Shown here: positions 38,906 to 48,060 of the stretch, piece after piece | How positions within the stretch are numbered: the stretch's first letter is position 1 | Layout: every line of letters begins with the position of its first letter | Source of the DNA: Pseudomonas poae | GTDB taxonomy: Bacteria > Pseudomonadota > Gammaproteobacteria > Pseudomonadales > Pseudomonadaceae | Direction: 5' to 3' | Assembly: GCA_004000515.1 (NCBI GenBank) | Contig: CP034537.1 | Location: 7,027,501-7,091,500 of the forward strand | Length of the DNA stretch: 64,000 nt | The notes under the pieces: generated by a model | Database searches by the model: none | The model's input: only the letters and a program-made list of their open reading frames with translations | Told to the model about the DNA's origin: nothing | Program-made: the position numbers and the translations under genes

Positions 38906-39277
38906 ATGGAAGAAACACTCTGTGACGGTCGGGGTCGACCAGTAGCGTACATTGCCGACGACAACGAGATGTCTATTTATCTTTGGTCAGGCCATGCTGT
39001 GGCATATGTTGTTGGAGAAAACCTTTACGGCTGGAACGGCCAGCACATCGGATGGTTTGTTAATGGGGTACTTTACAACGGACGGGGACAGCGCGTGGGG
39101 TCAATCGGCAGCAAATGCTCTAACGCGCTTCATGCTGCTCCTGCAAAGTATGCCAAGTACGCAAAATATGCCAAATACGCTCGCTATGCTGCTTACGCTC
39201 GGCCAGGCCTCAGCAGCAGCTATAGCCAGGAATCCCTGGAGGGCTTCTTAAAAAGTGGGGCTGTTGGGCGGGTGTAG
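38906..39277 (+). CDS. Four-fold beta-flower-like protein with AKY repeats
   Basis: This 123-residue protein begins with repeated beta-hairpins of the form G-x-x-V-A/G-x-I/V (GRGRPVAYI, WSGHAVAYV, WNGQHIGWF, NGRGQRVGSI). This is the four-blade pattern called the beta-flower fold in some domain lists. It then has six tandem A-[KRA]-Y tripeptides at residues about 80-97, followed by a Ser-rich tail. Such folds are thought to bind small ligands or lipids. It lies between the helicase and the SIR2 gene and may be an accessory of either. Fold assignment is from the repeat pattern only. Confidence 0.5.
   Translation: MEETLCDGRGRPVAYIADDNEMSIYLWSGHAVAYVVGENLYGWNGQHIGWFVNGVLYNGRGQRVGSIGSKCSNALHAAPAKYAKYAKYAKYARYAAYARPGLSSSYSQESLEGFLKSGAVGRV
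39143..39196 (+). repeat. Six 9-base coding repeats (Ala-Lys/Arg-Tyr)
   Basis: Units such as GCAAAGTAT, GCCAAGTAC, GCAAAATAT and GCCAAATAC follow each other in frame and encode AKYAKYAKYAKYARYAAY. The later units have drifted (GCTCGCTAT, GCTGCTTAC). Repeat number could vary between strains. Confidence 0.75.
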
Positions 39278-39560
39278 GGCAATCAAGATTACGTACCATG
39301 GACTGTACGATGAGCTCTGAAGCGAAGCTTTGGACTCCTGCTGGCATCCTCCATCTTTCAGGGAAAAGACTTCCTCAGAGGCGCGGCAGTCATATATACG
39401 GGGTAGGAGCTTGCCGGTCGGAGAACGCTTATATCATCTGAGGAAAACCACACCGATTCCCTAACCAAAAAAATTACAGATTAAATCGATAGCCAGCAAT
39501 TCATCCGACATAAACAATCGCATACATTTTTCAACGACTTAAACTGCAAGGATAAAAAAC

Positions 39561-40868
39561 ATGAGCAGTATGTATGAAATTGCTTACGCCGCAGCGAGCA
39601 ATCGCCTATGTTTATTCAGCGGAACGGGCTTCTCTAAATCAGTATCTGATGGTAAAGCTCCGGGCTGGAAGAACCTACTGGAAGACCTGTGCGATCTATT
39701 ACCCGCAAAAAACAATCCTAAACGAGCTCTATTCCCACCACGAAAAAACTCTCCACTAAGTTTGGAAGAGGCAGCGCAAGTCATTTCGCTAAAACTCACT
39801 CAAGAAAAGCGCGACATAAACCTTGAAATAGCAAAAATAATCGAGCCACTTGATATTGACGGCGACGTTGACGAGATTCAAAAATTTTTCGAGGAGCATA
39901 CCTTCAGAGTAATCACCACGAACTATGACAAGTTAGCTGAACTATTAGCAGGAGAGGAGAGAGTGCAAAGTATTACCCCAGGACTCCCGATACCAAGATC
40001 CTCAACGGACGTCAAAGTCTACCATGTACACGGATCCATAGACTCACCACAAAATATGGTAGTAACCTCCGACGACTATTTCAAATTCATGAATGGCGAT
40101 TCTTATTTCTCTAGAAAGCTAAGCACTATCCTGCATGAAAACACTGTCGTAATCCTTGGCTATTCATTAGCTGATACCAATCTGAAACGCATCATAAGCG
40201 ACTACAAAAGCTTTTCGAAAAACCACGTCATCGGTTCGAACCTATTTTTCGTATCCAGGAGTCCTGTCGAACAGAACATAAAGGATTTTTATTTCCATTG
40301 TTTTGGCATTCGAGTCATTGACGAAATCGAAATCGAGCACTTCTTTGGAAGACTCAACCGGAGCATACCAACCGTAAAAAATATAATTGCACGCTCACAC
40401 AGGTCAATTGACAGAGTTATTCACCGAAGGTATTCATTTAAGGACTCATTCGTCAAGTTAGAAGATTCTTTCTTCCGCTTTATATCATCGCTTTCTGCCA
40501 AAGGATTAAGCCTTAATGATAAGCGCGTAGTTGAAGTGACTGGAGAAATATTAAAACGCAAAAAAGAAATGACTTTGGAAATTGGGGCATGGGAACAATA
40601 TGAGCATCTTGCAAGCTGGCTGATATACCTTGGTTCTTTTTTTGAAATTCGCGACACCTCCATCAAATCGATATATTTAATGGCTGTTAAACGCTCTATG
40701 AAAACCATGAGTCAAGATAAATACTTTGGTTACTCATGGAAAGCTTACGAGCTTTGGCAAGCAGGATGGCCGTCAATTAATGCAAGTAACAGAGCCTTGA
40801 TCAAGACGTACGTGGAAGATCAAAGATTGGGTACAGATGCGCAGAGCATTGTTAATTCCGTAGCCTGA
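39561..40868 (+). CDS. SIR2-family NAD-dependent protein
   Basis: This 435-residue protein has an N-terminal SIR2-like domain: LFSGTGFSKSV (residues 16-26) for NAD binding, TTNYDKLAE, VYHVHGSIDSP with the His of the active site, and VILGYSLADTNL near 200. The C-terminal 180 residues are helical and of no known family. SIR2 proteins in defence islands usually deplete NAD when triggered by phage. The gene is AT-rich compared with its neighbours, a sign of separate transfer. It stands alone on its strand, so it may be a one-gene system or need the protein encoded at 41086. Confidence 0.8.
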   Translation: MSSMYEIAYAAASNRLCLFSGTGFSKSVSDGKAPGWKNLLEDLCDLLPAKNNPKRALFPPRKNSPLSLEEAAQVISLKLTQEKRDINLEIAKIIEPLDIDGDVDEIQKFFEEHTFRVITTNYDKLAELLAGEERVQSITPGLPIPRSSTDVKVYHVHGSIDSPQNMVVTSDDYFKFMNGDSYFSRKLSTILHENTVVILGYSLADTNLKRIISDYKSFSKNHVIGSNLFFVSRSPVEQNIKDFYFHCFGIRVIDEIEIEHFFGRLNRSIPTVKNIIARSHRSIDRVIHRRYSFKDSFVKLEDSFFRFISSLSAKGLSLNDKRVVEVTGEILKRKKEMTLEIGAWEQYEHLASWLIYLGSFFEIRDTSIKSIYLMAVKRSMKTMSQDKYFGYSWKAYELWQAGWPSINASNRALIKTYVEDQRLGTDAQSIVNSVA

Positions 40869-41085
40869 CGGCTACTCTCTGTCGAGACGAATACTAATCA
40901 CAAGTTAATTGGCGACAACGAAACTCCAGCCAAATAAATCTTCAACCACACCCTTAGCACACTAAAAACACATCATCCATCGCCCGACAAAGAGTATCTT
41001 AACAACTATAGCACTAAACCAATATCCAAAAACCTCAATAAAGACTGTGTGTTGGATTGGGTCGACTAGGTCGACCCTAGTAAAA

Positions 41086-41994
41086 TTAGCGAAAATAGCT
41101 GTACACGCCTCTCATAGCCGACCAAAAGGATCTAAACCTTACCACGGCGTCTTTAGATTGAATATTAGACCTTAAATAGTACACGTTATGAATCATCGTA
41201 TTCAGATCTGTGAGTTCACCTACCACATTCGCAACGCAACACACTTGAATGGTGATACCATCAAAACAACCAGCCGAAAGCTTGCGATTAAAAAGAGGCT
41301 CATAATTTTTATATACGTCACTTGCATTTCTATCGAGAGCCGCCATGACCTCAACAGGATCACTAACAGTCATCGCACCATCATAATAAACATGAGGTTC
41401 AAAATTCAATGCAACAACTCCAACCCCTCGCTTTGCAATTTGAGAAGCCGCCTTTTCTAAATTCGCCTCGATATTATTCAGCGAATTTATAGACTTGCAA
41501 GCTACATAATATTCACCAAAGGGGGTTGAAACTACAATATCAGGTTCTCCAAGCCTTGCCTTAACGTTTCTATGCCGCAGATACTGAAGAAACTCTAGTT
41601 CAAATACCGCATTTAGCCCATGAGAACCACCCAGCGTTTTCGGCGCAAGTGGAGTGGCTTCAATCTGGGCAATCAACCCCTTAAATGCTGATCTTTCCTG
41701 AGCATCCACAAGCAATTTATGGCAATCCACAATAGCAACGAGTATCCGTTGAGCATGATGCAATTCAAGGCTTTCGGGTAACGTTAGAGAAGACTTTCTT
41801 TCGACTACGTTGCAGCACAACTCAAGATATTTATGCAGATCCGACTCTGGCCTGATCTCCTTATCAAATTCGGTATATATCAGATTAATTTCACTGGGAA
41901 GCTGTTCAATCCGTTCGTATGTTGTAGTTACATCTGGGCCCATGCTAAATCCCTTATATAGATGGTGTATCTTAAGCCACCAAAACGCTATCAT
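41086..41994 (-). CDS. Restriction-endonuclease-like protein with altered active site
   Basis: This 302-residue protein has an alpha-helical N-terminus. At about residues 140-170 it has GEPDIVVSTPFGEYYVACKSIN, whose Asp, strand and Cys-Lys fit the PD-(D/E)XK core. The usual Glu of the E-x-K motif is Ala here (A-C-K). It is thus a nuclease-fold protein that may lack cutting activity or use another residue. It is AT-rich like the SIR2 gene, to which it is convergent. No known family is recognised beyond the fold. Confidence 0.6.
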   Translation of the reverse strand: MIAFWWLKIHHLYKGFSMGPDVTTTYERIEQLPSEINLIYTEFDKEIRPESDLHKYLELCCNVVERKSSLTLPESLELHHAQRILVAIVDCHKLLVDAQERSAFKGLIAQIEATPLAPKTLGGSHGLNAVFELEFLQYLRHRNVKARLGEPDIVVSTPFGEYYVACKSINSLNNIEANLEKAASQIAKRGVGVVALNFEPHVYYDGAMTVSDPVEVMAALDRNASDVYKNYEPLFNRKLSAGCFDGITIQVCCVANVVGELTDLNTMIHNVYYLRSNIQSKDAVVRFRSFWSAMRGVYSYFR

Positions 41995-42325
41995 TCTAAC
42001 ATCACATCTCGTTGCATGGTTGTGATGGGAGTACCCACCGGCGTAGCTCGCCGGTTCGGTTCGGGAGGACGATTCTCCTGCTGGGAGGGTGAGTGGTGAG
42101 GGCCCATATAATCAATTTTGGTGAGGTCACAGCTCAGCACTAAGGTGTGAATAAATCCTTTGCCTCAGCGGAATCAGTAGAGGGCAGTTGCTCAGAGAGG
42201 CTGTGGGAGCACCGTGCACCTTGGTGCACCGTAACGATCTGGCCGGATTGCCGCAGATTGCAAGGATTCGGGATACAAAGGGGACTACACGAATACACGC
42301 TTTCGAGGTTTTTTGACCAATAAGA

Positions 42326-42349
42326 GTTCGATTCCCTCTACCCGCTCCA
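42326..42349 (+). other. 3' end of a tRNA-Gly gene: likely island attachment site
   Basis: GTTCGATTCCCTCTACCCGC, followed by TCCA, matches the T-loop, T-stem 3' strand, acceptor 3' strand (TACCCGC), discriminator T and CCA of a tRNA-Gly. T at position 73 is a glycine-tRNA mark. The bases to the left do not pair with the T-stem or form a cloverleaf, so this is a fragment. A terminator follows at once. This is the picture left when an element inserts in a tRNA 3' end. The intact tRNA and the other end would lie left of this window. Confidence 0.6.
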
Positions 42350-42631
42350 CTCAGATTCTGCGCTTGCGTCAGGTTTGTTCCTGACGGAGAGGCAAAAAAA
42401 CCGGTCCTTGGTTACCGGTTTTTTATGCGCCAGATTTGAAGCCTTGATAAAGGCGACAACCGTGCGCGGGCGAGTAGGCCGGGTAGCTTTCGGGATACCA
42501 ACACACTCGATGTCCCGCGCACAGCTGCCATTGAGCACCGCCTGACGCGGACAGCGGCTGACAAACCATAGGTAGCGCGCCCTACGTGCACAACCTGAAG
42601 TGTTCCGATGGTTGTGTAGGCAACGTCGCAA
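42338..42631 (-). CDS. Possible small island protein
   Basis: This 97-codon frame reads GCARRARYLWFVSRCPRQAV in its N-terminal third. It is a Cys/Arg-rich pattern I recall from small predicted proteins near phage and island ends in Pseudomonas. Its last third runs through the terminator and tRNA fragment, so the true extent is doubtful, and it may be non-coding DNA that is conserved for other reasons. Confidence 0.25.
   Translation of the reverse strand: MRRCLHNHRNTSGCARRARYLWFVSRCPRQAVLNGSCARDIECVGIPKATRPTRPRTVVAFIKASNLAHKKPVTKDRFFCLSVRNKPDASAESEWSG
42367..42424 (+). terminator. tRNA-proximal terminator
   Basis: A first hairpin CGTCAGG/CCTGACG (42367-42386) is followed by a strong rho-independent terminator with an 11-base stem AAAAAACCGGT/ACCGGTTTTTT and an 8-base loop (42395-42424). 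It lies 45 bases past the tRNA 3' fragment and was presumably the native terminator of the tRNA-Gly transcript. Confidence 0.75.
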
Positions 42632-42731
42632 GACTAAAAGTACGAGATAAATGACCTCTGCCCAGAAACCAGAAACAGAGAGGCCGACACATAGCCGGAT
42701 GCAGTTTACCTAAAGCGCCGCGATCTCAAGA

Positions 42732-43034
42732 TTATCTATGTTCCAACGCTGCCAATACGTGGCAGGGGTCATTGTATAGGGCACGCAACAATGCTCTTGC
42801 TGGTCCTTCTGGCTCACGCCGCCCTTGCTCCCAGTTTTGAAGCGTTCCTACAGGCACATCAATCGCCTTCGCAAAGCGCGCTTGAGAAAGCCCCGTGGCA
42901 TGTCGAATCTCTTTAACCTTCAAAGCATCAACAAAAAACTCACGGGATGGAGGGCGCTCACCCCTTGCGATTTCATCCATCTGGGTCATGCTTTCGACCA
43001 GGCGATTGAACAGTTCTTTCTCCATCACTCCCAC
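42732..43034 (-). CDS. Antitoxin, NadS/HigA-type XRE protein
   Basis: This 100-residue protein has an XRE HTH in its C-terminal half (ATGLSQARFAKAIDVPVGTLQNWEQGRREP, within residues 54-84). The GPARALLRAL end that follows is typical of NadS-type antitoxins. It binds the operon promoter and neutralises the toxin encoded just upstream, overlapping by ten bases. The toxin comes first, the usual HigBA order. Confidence 0.85.
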   Translation of the reverse strand: MGVMEKELFNRLVESMTQMDEIARGERPPSREFFVDALKVKEIRHATGLSQARFAKAIDVPVGTLQNWEQGRREPEGPARALLRALYNDPCHVLAALEHR

Positions 43035-43339
43035 CTTCTGTTTATCTCGCTCAGAATTCGTTTTTCTGCCAGCGAAAGATCGTCTTTGATGCCCTTTCTG
43101 TATATCAGGATCAATCTAATTTGATACGCCCTACAGAGGTGATAATAAATCACCCTGACGCCGCCGCTTTTCCCCCTGCCCGGCATAGCCCAACGGATTT
43201 TTCTCAATCCATTGGCCCCTTGAATGACATCCCCGGCAGTGGGGTTCTCGGCCAGAAACGCCTGGAATTCACCGTAACTTTCCTCGCTCAGAAGTGTTGC
43301 TAAATCTTCTGTAAATACGGGTGACTCAATAAATATCAT
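43025..43339 (-). CDS. RelE/HigB-type toxin
   Basis: From the ATG at 43339 (MIFIESPVFTEDL) the protein is about 104 residues with the RelE-superfamily order: helices, then GLRKIRWAMPGRGKSGGVRVIYYHL, given here as residues 45-69, then a YRKGIKDDLS strand. It should be an mRNA-cleaving toxin held by the antitoxin at 42732. The pair lies just outside the tRNA attachment site, on the chromosome side. Confidence 0.85.
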   Translation of the reverse strand: MIFIESPVFTEDLATLLSEESYGEFQAFLAENPTAGDVIQGANGLRKIRWAMPGRGKSGGVRVIYYHLCRAYQIRLILIYRKGIKDDLSLAEKRILSEINRRWE

Positions 43340-43542
43340 ACCCACGCCTATACGTCATTGGCGCACAAACAGCTTAGTCTTGCCGCTTCCAATCTAGCAA
43401 CGCCCACTCGTCACTCGCAGATAGGTAAACGAAAGATGCGCCACAATGTGTGAAGCGCAAACTCTACAACCACAGGATCAGTGATTTGACGTAGGACGCA
43501 ACTGAGTTTCCCATCTGAAAAAAGACTATCAATCTTCCCTCC

Positions 43543-44721
43543 CTATCCCCTCTGCACCACCCACGCCAGCGGCAACGTCACCATCAACAAACCCGCCAAC
43601 ACCATCACCGCCACTGGCACACCCAGCACATCCCCCACCCCGCCAAACACCACCGGTGCCAGCGCCCCGCCGCCAATCGTGCCGGTGTAGAACAGCGCAA
43701 ATGCCTGCTCGCGTTTTCCGGCACCGGCCAAATCCGGCACAGCGCCGTAGAGCACCGAGGATGTGCCATTCAGCACCAGGCCTAGCAGCGGCAGCATCGT
43801 CATCAGCCCATTCAGCGGCAGGTACACCGCTGCAACGATCAGCAAGGCCGTGCTGGTTTCCGTCAGCCACACGGTCTTCATCATGCCGATGCGCGCGCCG
43901 AGGTAACCGCAGGATAGTTTTCCGAAGGCACCACCGATAAACAGCAGGGTCAGCGCCAGGCCTATGCCTGCGGTGCCGGCGCCTTTGGCTTGCAGCAGGA
44001 ACGGCAGGAAGGTGAGAAACCCCATACGCACGGCACTGTCGAGGGTGCCGGTCAGGATCAGCGCGCGCAGGCCGCTGACAGAGCCGGTACCGCCGAGGGG
44101 TTTGGTTTTTTCAAGAGCGGTAGACGCTTGCGGCTGGCTGGGGATCAACCACCACAACAGCCCCGCCGCCGCCAAGCCGAGCAGGCCCAACAGTGTGGCA
44201 CTGGCACGCCAGCTGATGACGGTGAGTAGCAGGCCGACCAATCCGGGAATCAGGGTTTTGCCAATGTCACCGGAAAAGTTGTACTGGGACAGTGCCTGCT
44301 TCACGCCGCCACCGTCTTCGTAAGCATCGGTAATCATCGACGAGGCCAGCGGATGTTGCGTACTGGCGCCCAGGCCACCCAACAGTAATGCCAGCAGCAA
44401 CATGGCCAGCCCGGTCGCTTGCCCGACCAGCAAGTAAGCGACACCCGCAAGCGCAGTGCCACCCACTAGCATCGGCACGCGACCCCAGCGTTTGGCGGCA
44501 CGGCTGGCCAACAATTGGAACACCGCCATCATCCCGGAATAGGCGCCGCGTAAGAGTCCGATCTGCGCGTAGGACATTGCAAACTGCGCCTGCCAGATAG
44601 GCAGCAACACGTAAATGACATCAGTGAGACCATCATGCACGGCATGGGCGCTGCAACCTGCGATCAGCGAGCGACGACGGGTGGATTTTTCGGCAGCGGG
44701 CACGGCGACAATGTCGATCAT
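43543..44721 (-). CDS. MFS transporter, fosmidomycin-resistance-like
   Basis: This 392-residue protein has about 12 membrane helices and the MFS start SLIAGCSAHAVHDGLTDVIYVLLPIWQ, which fits the Fsr-like branch by its HxxHDG. The product probably exports a small drug-like compound. It overlaps the stop of the next MFS gene by 4 bases, so the two are likely co-transcribed. GC content is high, as in the rest of the chromosome side. Confidence 0.85.
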   Translation of the reverse strand: MIDIVAVPAAEKSTRRRSLIAGCSAHAVHDGLTDVIYVLLPIWQAQFAMSYAQIGLLRGAYSGMMAVFQLLASRAAKRWGRVPMLVGGTALAGVAYLLVGQATGLAMLLLALLLGGLGASTQHPLASSMITDAYEDGGGVKQALSQYNFSGDIGKTLIPGLVGLLLTVISWRASATLLGLLGLAAAGLLWWLIPSQPQASTALEKTKPLGGTGSVSGLRALILTGTLDSAVRMGFLTFLPFLLQAKGAGTAGIGLALTLLFIGGAFGKLSCGYLGARIGMMKTVWLTETSTALLIVAAVYLPLNGLMTMLPLLGLVLNGTSSVLYGAVPDLAGAGKREQAFALFYTGTIGGGALAPVVFGGVGDVLGVPVAVMVLAGLLMVTLPLAWVVQRG

Positions 44722-45880
44722 GGTGTAGGAATCAGTTCAGGTTTAAGAGGATTCCAGCCAGTCTGCGCGATCAGCAGGGTCAGCAACTGGAAGGTGATGA
44801 TCAGCACCACACAGCCCACCCAACCCCAGCGCTCCCAGAGCAGTCCCGGGACGATTGCACCGCAGCTACCGCCAAGGTAATAGCACGTGAGGTAGACGCC
44901 CACGGCACCGGCTTTGTTGTCGCCGGCACTGGAAGTGGTGAAGGCATTCGCGGCCGCTTGGGCGAGGAATACACCGGTGGAACTGAGGGCCAGCCCCAGC
45001 ACAATGCTCCACAGTATCGGCAACAAAGTCAGGACTGAACCCACAACGCCCAGCAACGCCGCGACGCTCAGCAACTGGGCGTGAGGCCGGGCCTTGCTGA
45101 GGCGACCCGCGATGGGGATCACAATCAACGCCAGCAGGAACACCGCGTAAAGCGTACCCAACGCCGCAGGCCCGAGATTGAAGGGTGGTAGGCCAAGGTA
45201 TAAACCCGCGTAGGTAAACGCCGCAACCTGGGAAAACAGCACGCAAAAACCTACGGCGTATGCAGCGAGCAGAGGTTTGCGAAAAAACTCGAACTACAGG
45301 TTCTGACAGGTTGCGTTCGCGCGCGGCTGGCCGGCAACAAAAACTGGATAAACCCACCCACCATCAGGCTCAACACCGCGAGCAATTCAAACGCCTCGCG
45401 CCAGCCCACATAGTCGGTCATCACGCCGGTGACAAATCGCCCGGCAAACCCGCCCAACACCGTGCCCGCTACATACAGGCTGGTGACTTCAGTCACCGTG
45501 GCGCCGCTCCAGCGGTCACCGATGTAGGCCACGCTGGTGGCGAACACCACCGGGATCAACATGCCTTCAACAAACCGCCACGCCAACACTTCGGCAAAGC
45601 TGCTGGCATAGGCGGTCATCAGCGCCGGCACCGCCAACAGCAGCGCGGCCACGCTGATCACCGTGCGCTGTTCGAAACGGCCGGTCAGCCGGCTGACAAA
45701 GGGCGCGGTGATCGCCACTGCCAAAGTTGTCACGGTGATGCTCCACCCCGCCGCTTTGGCGCTGACCTGAAACTGCGCGGCGAACGTCTGGAGAATGCTC
45801 TGGGTGGCATAGAGGTTAAGGAACGCCGCGCAGCCACACAGGAACAGGGCAAGACGGGCACAATGCAGTCGCGGCTTCAT
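44718..45880 (-). CDS. MFS transporter, YnfM-like (one-base break)
   Basis: The first frame starts at 45880 (MKPRLHCARLALFLCGCAAF) and the second ends at 44718. They join if a run of six T near 45286 has seven, giving a 387-residue protein with 12 helices. The motif GRFEQRTVISV lies between helices 2 and 3. It is divergent from a LysR regulator at 45976, the usual layout for a regulated efflux pump. The break is probably a sequencing error. Confidence 0.8.
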
Positions 45881-45975
45881 GAAACCTCTCGTTTTATTTT
45901 GTGAGGTCTTTATAGAATGGCCGGCAGCTCTTGAACCAATACCGATTTCGAACCGATCAATACCCTGGAGCCAGG

Positions 45976-46869
45976 ATGCTCGACCTACGCAAGCTACGGT
46001 ACTTTCTGACGGTCGCCGAAGAACTGCACTTCGGTCGCGCAGCCATTCGCCTGCACTTGGCCCAGCCGCCGCTGACCCGGCAGATTTCGGCATTGGAAAC
46101 AGAATTGGGCTTCAAACTGTTCGATCGTACGAGCCGTTCGGTCACGCTCACGGCCCAAGGCCGCTCGTTCCTGCCCTATGCGCGTGGGGTGCTGGAACAG
46201 GTTGAACTGGCGCAAGTGATCGCCGGCAAACTGGCAGCAGGCACGGCGGGGCAACTGACGTTGGGCTACGTCAGCTCCATCGCGTTGTCAGACCTGTTCA
46301 GCCAGGCGATCCAGGCATTCGCCCAGCGCTTTCCCGATGTGCAACTGACCCTGGTGGAATGCGCCTCCGGCAGCCTAGGCGCGCAGGTGGCGGATGGGCG
46401 ATTGGATATCGGCCTGAGCCGCTTGCTGCCTCAGGGGGATGAGGTGCAAGCACTGTCACTCGGCGAAGAACGTCTGGTGGCTGCGGTCTCCACTGATAGC
46501 CCGTTGGCAAGCCAGGCGCAGGTCAGCTTGGCGCAACTCAGCGCGTACCCGTTGATTCTGTTTCCGGCGGATTACGGCTCGGGGTTGAACCAGTCCATCG
46601 AACAGCTTTACCGGCACCACGGGCAACCCTTGCGAGCTGGGCCGACCGGGCGGCAAATCACCTCGATCATTGCGCTGGTAGCCGCCGGGCAAGGCGTGGC
46701 GCTGGTGCCGGAATGCACGCAGAGTTTGATGAATAAAGGCGTGACATACAGGCCGTTGGTGGAGGTGGATGCGTGTGCGAAGTTGTTGGTGCTGACGCCG
46801 ACGCAAACCAAAAGCACGCTTGTTGAGGCATTTCTCAGCGTGATTGCGGTTGCTCTACACACCCGGTAA
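45976..46869 (+). CDS. LysR-family regulator
   Basis: This 297-residue protein from the ATG at 45976 (GGAG upstream) has the N-terminal HTH LRKLRYFLTVAEELHFGRAA, with AQPPLTRQI as recognition helix and a periplasmic-binding-like effector domain. It is divergent from the MFS pair and probably controls it. The WHTH start and LFDRTSRSVTLT are family marks. Confidence 0.87.
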   Translation: MLDLRKLRYFLTVAEELHFGRAAIRLHLAQPPLTRQISALETELGFKLFDRTSRSVTLTAQGRSFLPYARGVLEQVELAQVIAGKLAAGTAGQLTLGYVSSIALSDLFSQAIQAFAQRFPDVQLTLVECASGSLGAQVADGRLDIGLSRLLPQGDEVQALSLGEERLVAAVSTDSPLASQAQVSLAQLSAYPLILFPADYGSGLNQSIEQLYRHHGQPLRAGPTGRQITSIIALVAAGQGVALVPECTQSLMNKGVTYRPLVEVDACAKLLVLTPTQTKSTLVEAFLSVIAVALHTR

Positions 46870-47037
46870 CCCGATCGCAAAACCTCGCAATACCTCTCCC
46901 CAGCGCTATTGCTGCGCGCTCTTACACTCCATCTGTCGCTTGCCCCAATACCGGTCGTCTAACGCCGGTAGGTAGAGTGTTGATAATTTAACTCGAGTGG
47001 TTATAGTCACCACCAACACACACCACAAGGAGGTGTT

Positions 47038-47220
47038 GTGGATAGCCGTTATTTGATAGGCCATATCGTTGCGGATGGCTGGTACTTGGTACGCATCAGG
47101 GGCAGCCATCACCACTTCAAGCACCCCACAAAACCGGGACTGGTAACGATTCCTCATCCAAAGAAGGACCTGTTGGACAAGACCGCCAAAAGCATTTTGA
47201 AACAGGCTTTGTTGAGTTAA
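47038..47220 (+). CDS. hicA: HicA mRNA interferase toxin
   Basis: This 60-residue protein starts at GTG 47038 behind AAGGAGG. It has the double-stranded-RNA-binding-like fold of HicA with the catalytic His in GSHHHFKHP. A LVTIPHPKKDL strand and a KSILKQALL helix follow. It is followed by HicB, the order for this pair. Confidence 0.9.
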   Translation: MDSRYLIGHIVADGWYLVRIRGSHHHFKHPTKPGLVTIPHPKKDLLDKTAKSILKQALLS

Positions 47221-47242
47221 CCGTCCCTGGAGGACAACAGAC

Positions 47243-47654
47243 ATGCTTTACCCCATTGCAATTTCAACCGGCGACGAAGACCACGCCTGGGGTGTGGAAG
47301 TACCGGACATCCCTGGCTGCTACTCCGCCGGCGACGATCTGGACGACGCCATGGCCATGGCTCGTGAAGCCATTGAAGGGCACTTCGAGATCCTCGCCGA
47401 AGACGGTGCACCGATCCCCAACGCGCAGAAAGTCACCCTGCATGCCGCCAACCCGCAGTACGCGGGCTGCACCTGGGCCGTGGTGGACATTGATGTCACC
47501 AAGTATCTGGGCAAGGCGCAAAAGCTCAACATTACGCTGCCCGGTTATCTGCTGAACCGCATCGATGAGTACGTGCTGCATCACCCGGAAGAAAAAAAGC
47601 CGCTCGGGTTTTCTGGCCTCGGCAGCATTGAAGGTTCTACAGCAGGAGGGATAA
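47243..47654 (+). CDS. hicB: HicB antitoxin (one-base break)
   Basis: The N-terminal part has the HicB core WGVEVPDIPGCYSAGDDLDDAM, within residues 15-36, and AREAIEGHFE. The C-terminal part is a ribbon-helix-helix domain (LPGYLLNRIDEYV) that binds the promoter. The frame breaks in a run of seven A near 47598; with six it ends at 47654 after LKVLQQEG, giving 136 residues. It neutralises HicA. Confidence 0.85.
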
Positions 47655-47663
47655 ATCCCCATC

Positions 47664-47983
47664 ATGTTCAGACTAAAACCAAGCCACTCAAGGCATCCCG
47701 CCTACAAGACCATCGGTTTTGTGCTAATCCTGCCACTCATGATTTCATTGATGGGGCTGGGTGGCGTCGGCGTGTTGCTAGCCATTGCCACGTCAGGTTA
47801 TGGCATCTGGTTTGCGACCAAACAAGCCAGCACGGGTTTAACGGCGACTGCCGTCATCATCACACTGCTTAATCTTGTGTCGATGGTGATGCTGTCGACC
47901 CCTCGATACTCATGGCCCTCGGCTACATTGCATGGCTCTACGCTTACCCATCCTTGTCAGAATGGCTGTACTGGCGGCGCTGA
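47664..47983 (+). CDS. Small membrane protein (likely frame-disrupted)
   Basis: The ATG at 47664 opens a short basic segment and two membrane helices (IGFVLILPLMISLMGLGG; VGVLLAIATSGYGIWFA). A third helix (ILMALGYIAWLYAYPSLSEW) lies in a second frame that stops at 47983, so one base is probably missing near 47890. Corrected length would be 106 residues. I recognise no family. Confidence 0.45.
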
Positions 47984-48060
47984 ATTTGACCGCAAGAAAC
48001 GTAGTTTGCCGCGAAGCTCGCCGCTCTAGACTCCGTTAGCAAATACTCAGGAGCCCGCTC

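Noticed and set aside
39143..39196. CRISPR-like short repeats
   Set aside because: The units are adjacent 9-base in-frame coding repeats with no spacers. I saw no CRISPR array or cas gene in the window.
42260..42349. Complete tRNA gene
   Set aside because: No GCGGGTA acceptor start, D-arm or anticodon arm is found in the 75 bases before the CCA; only the 3' end matches.
43529..43870. 113-codon frame inside the MFS gene at 43543
   Set aside because: It is Gly/Ala/Arg-rich shadow coding in a high-GC gene whose MFS frame is clearly the real one.
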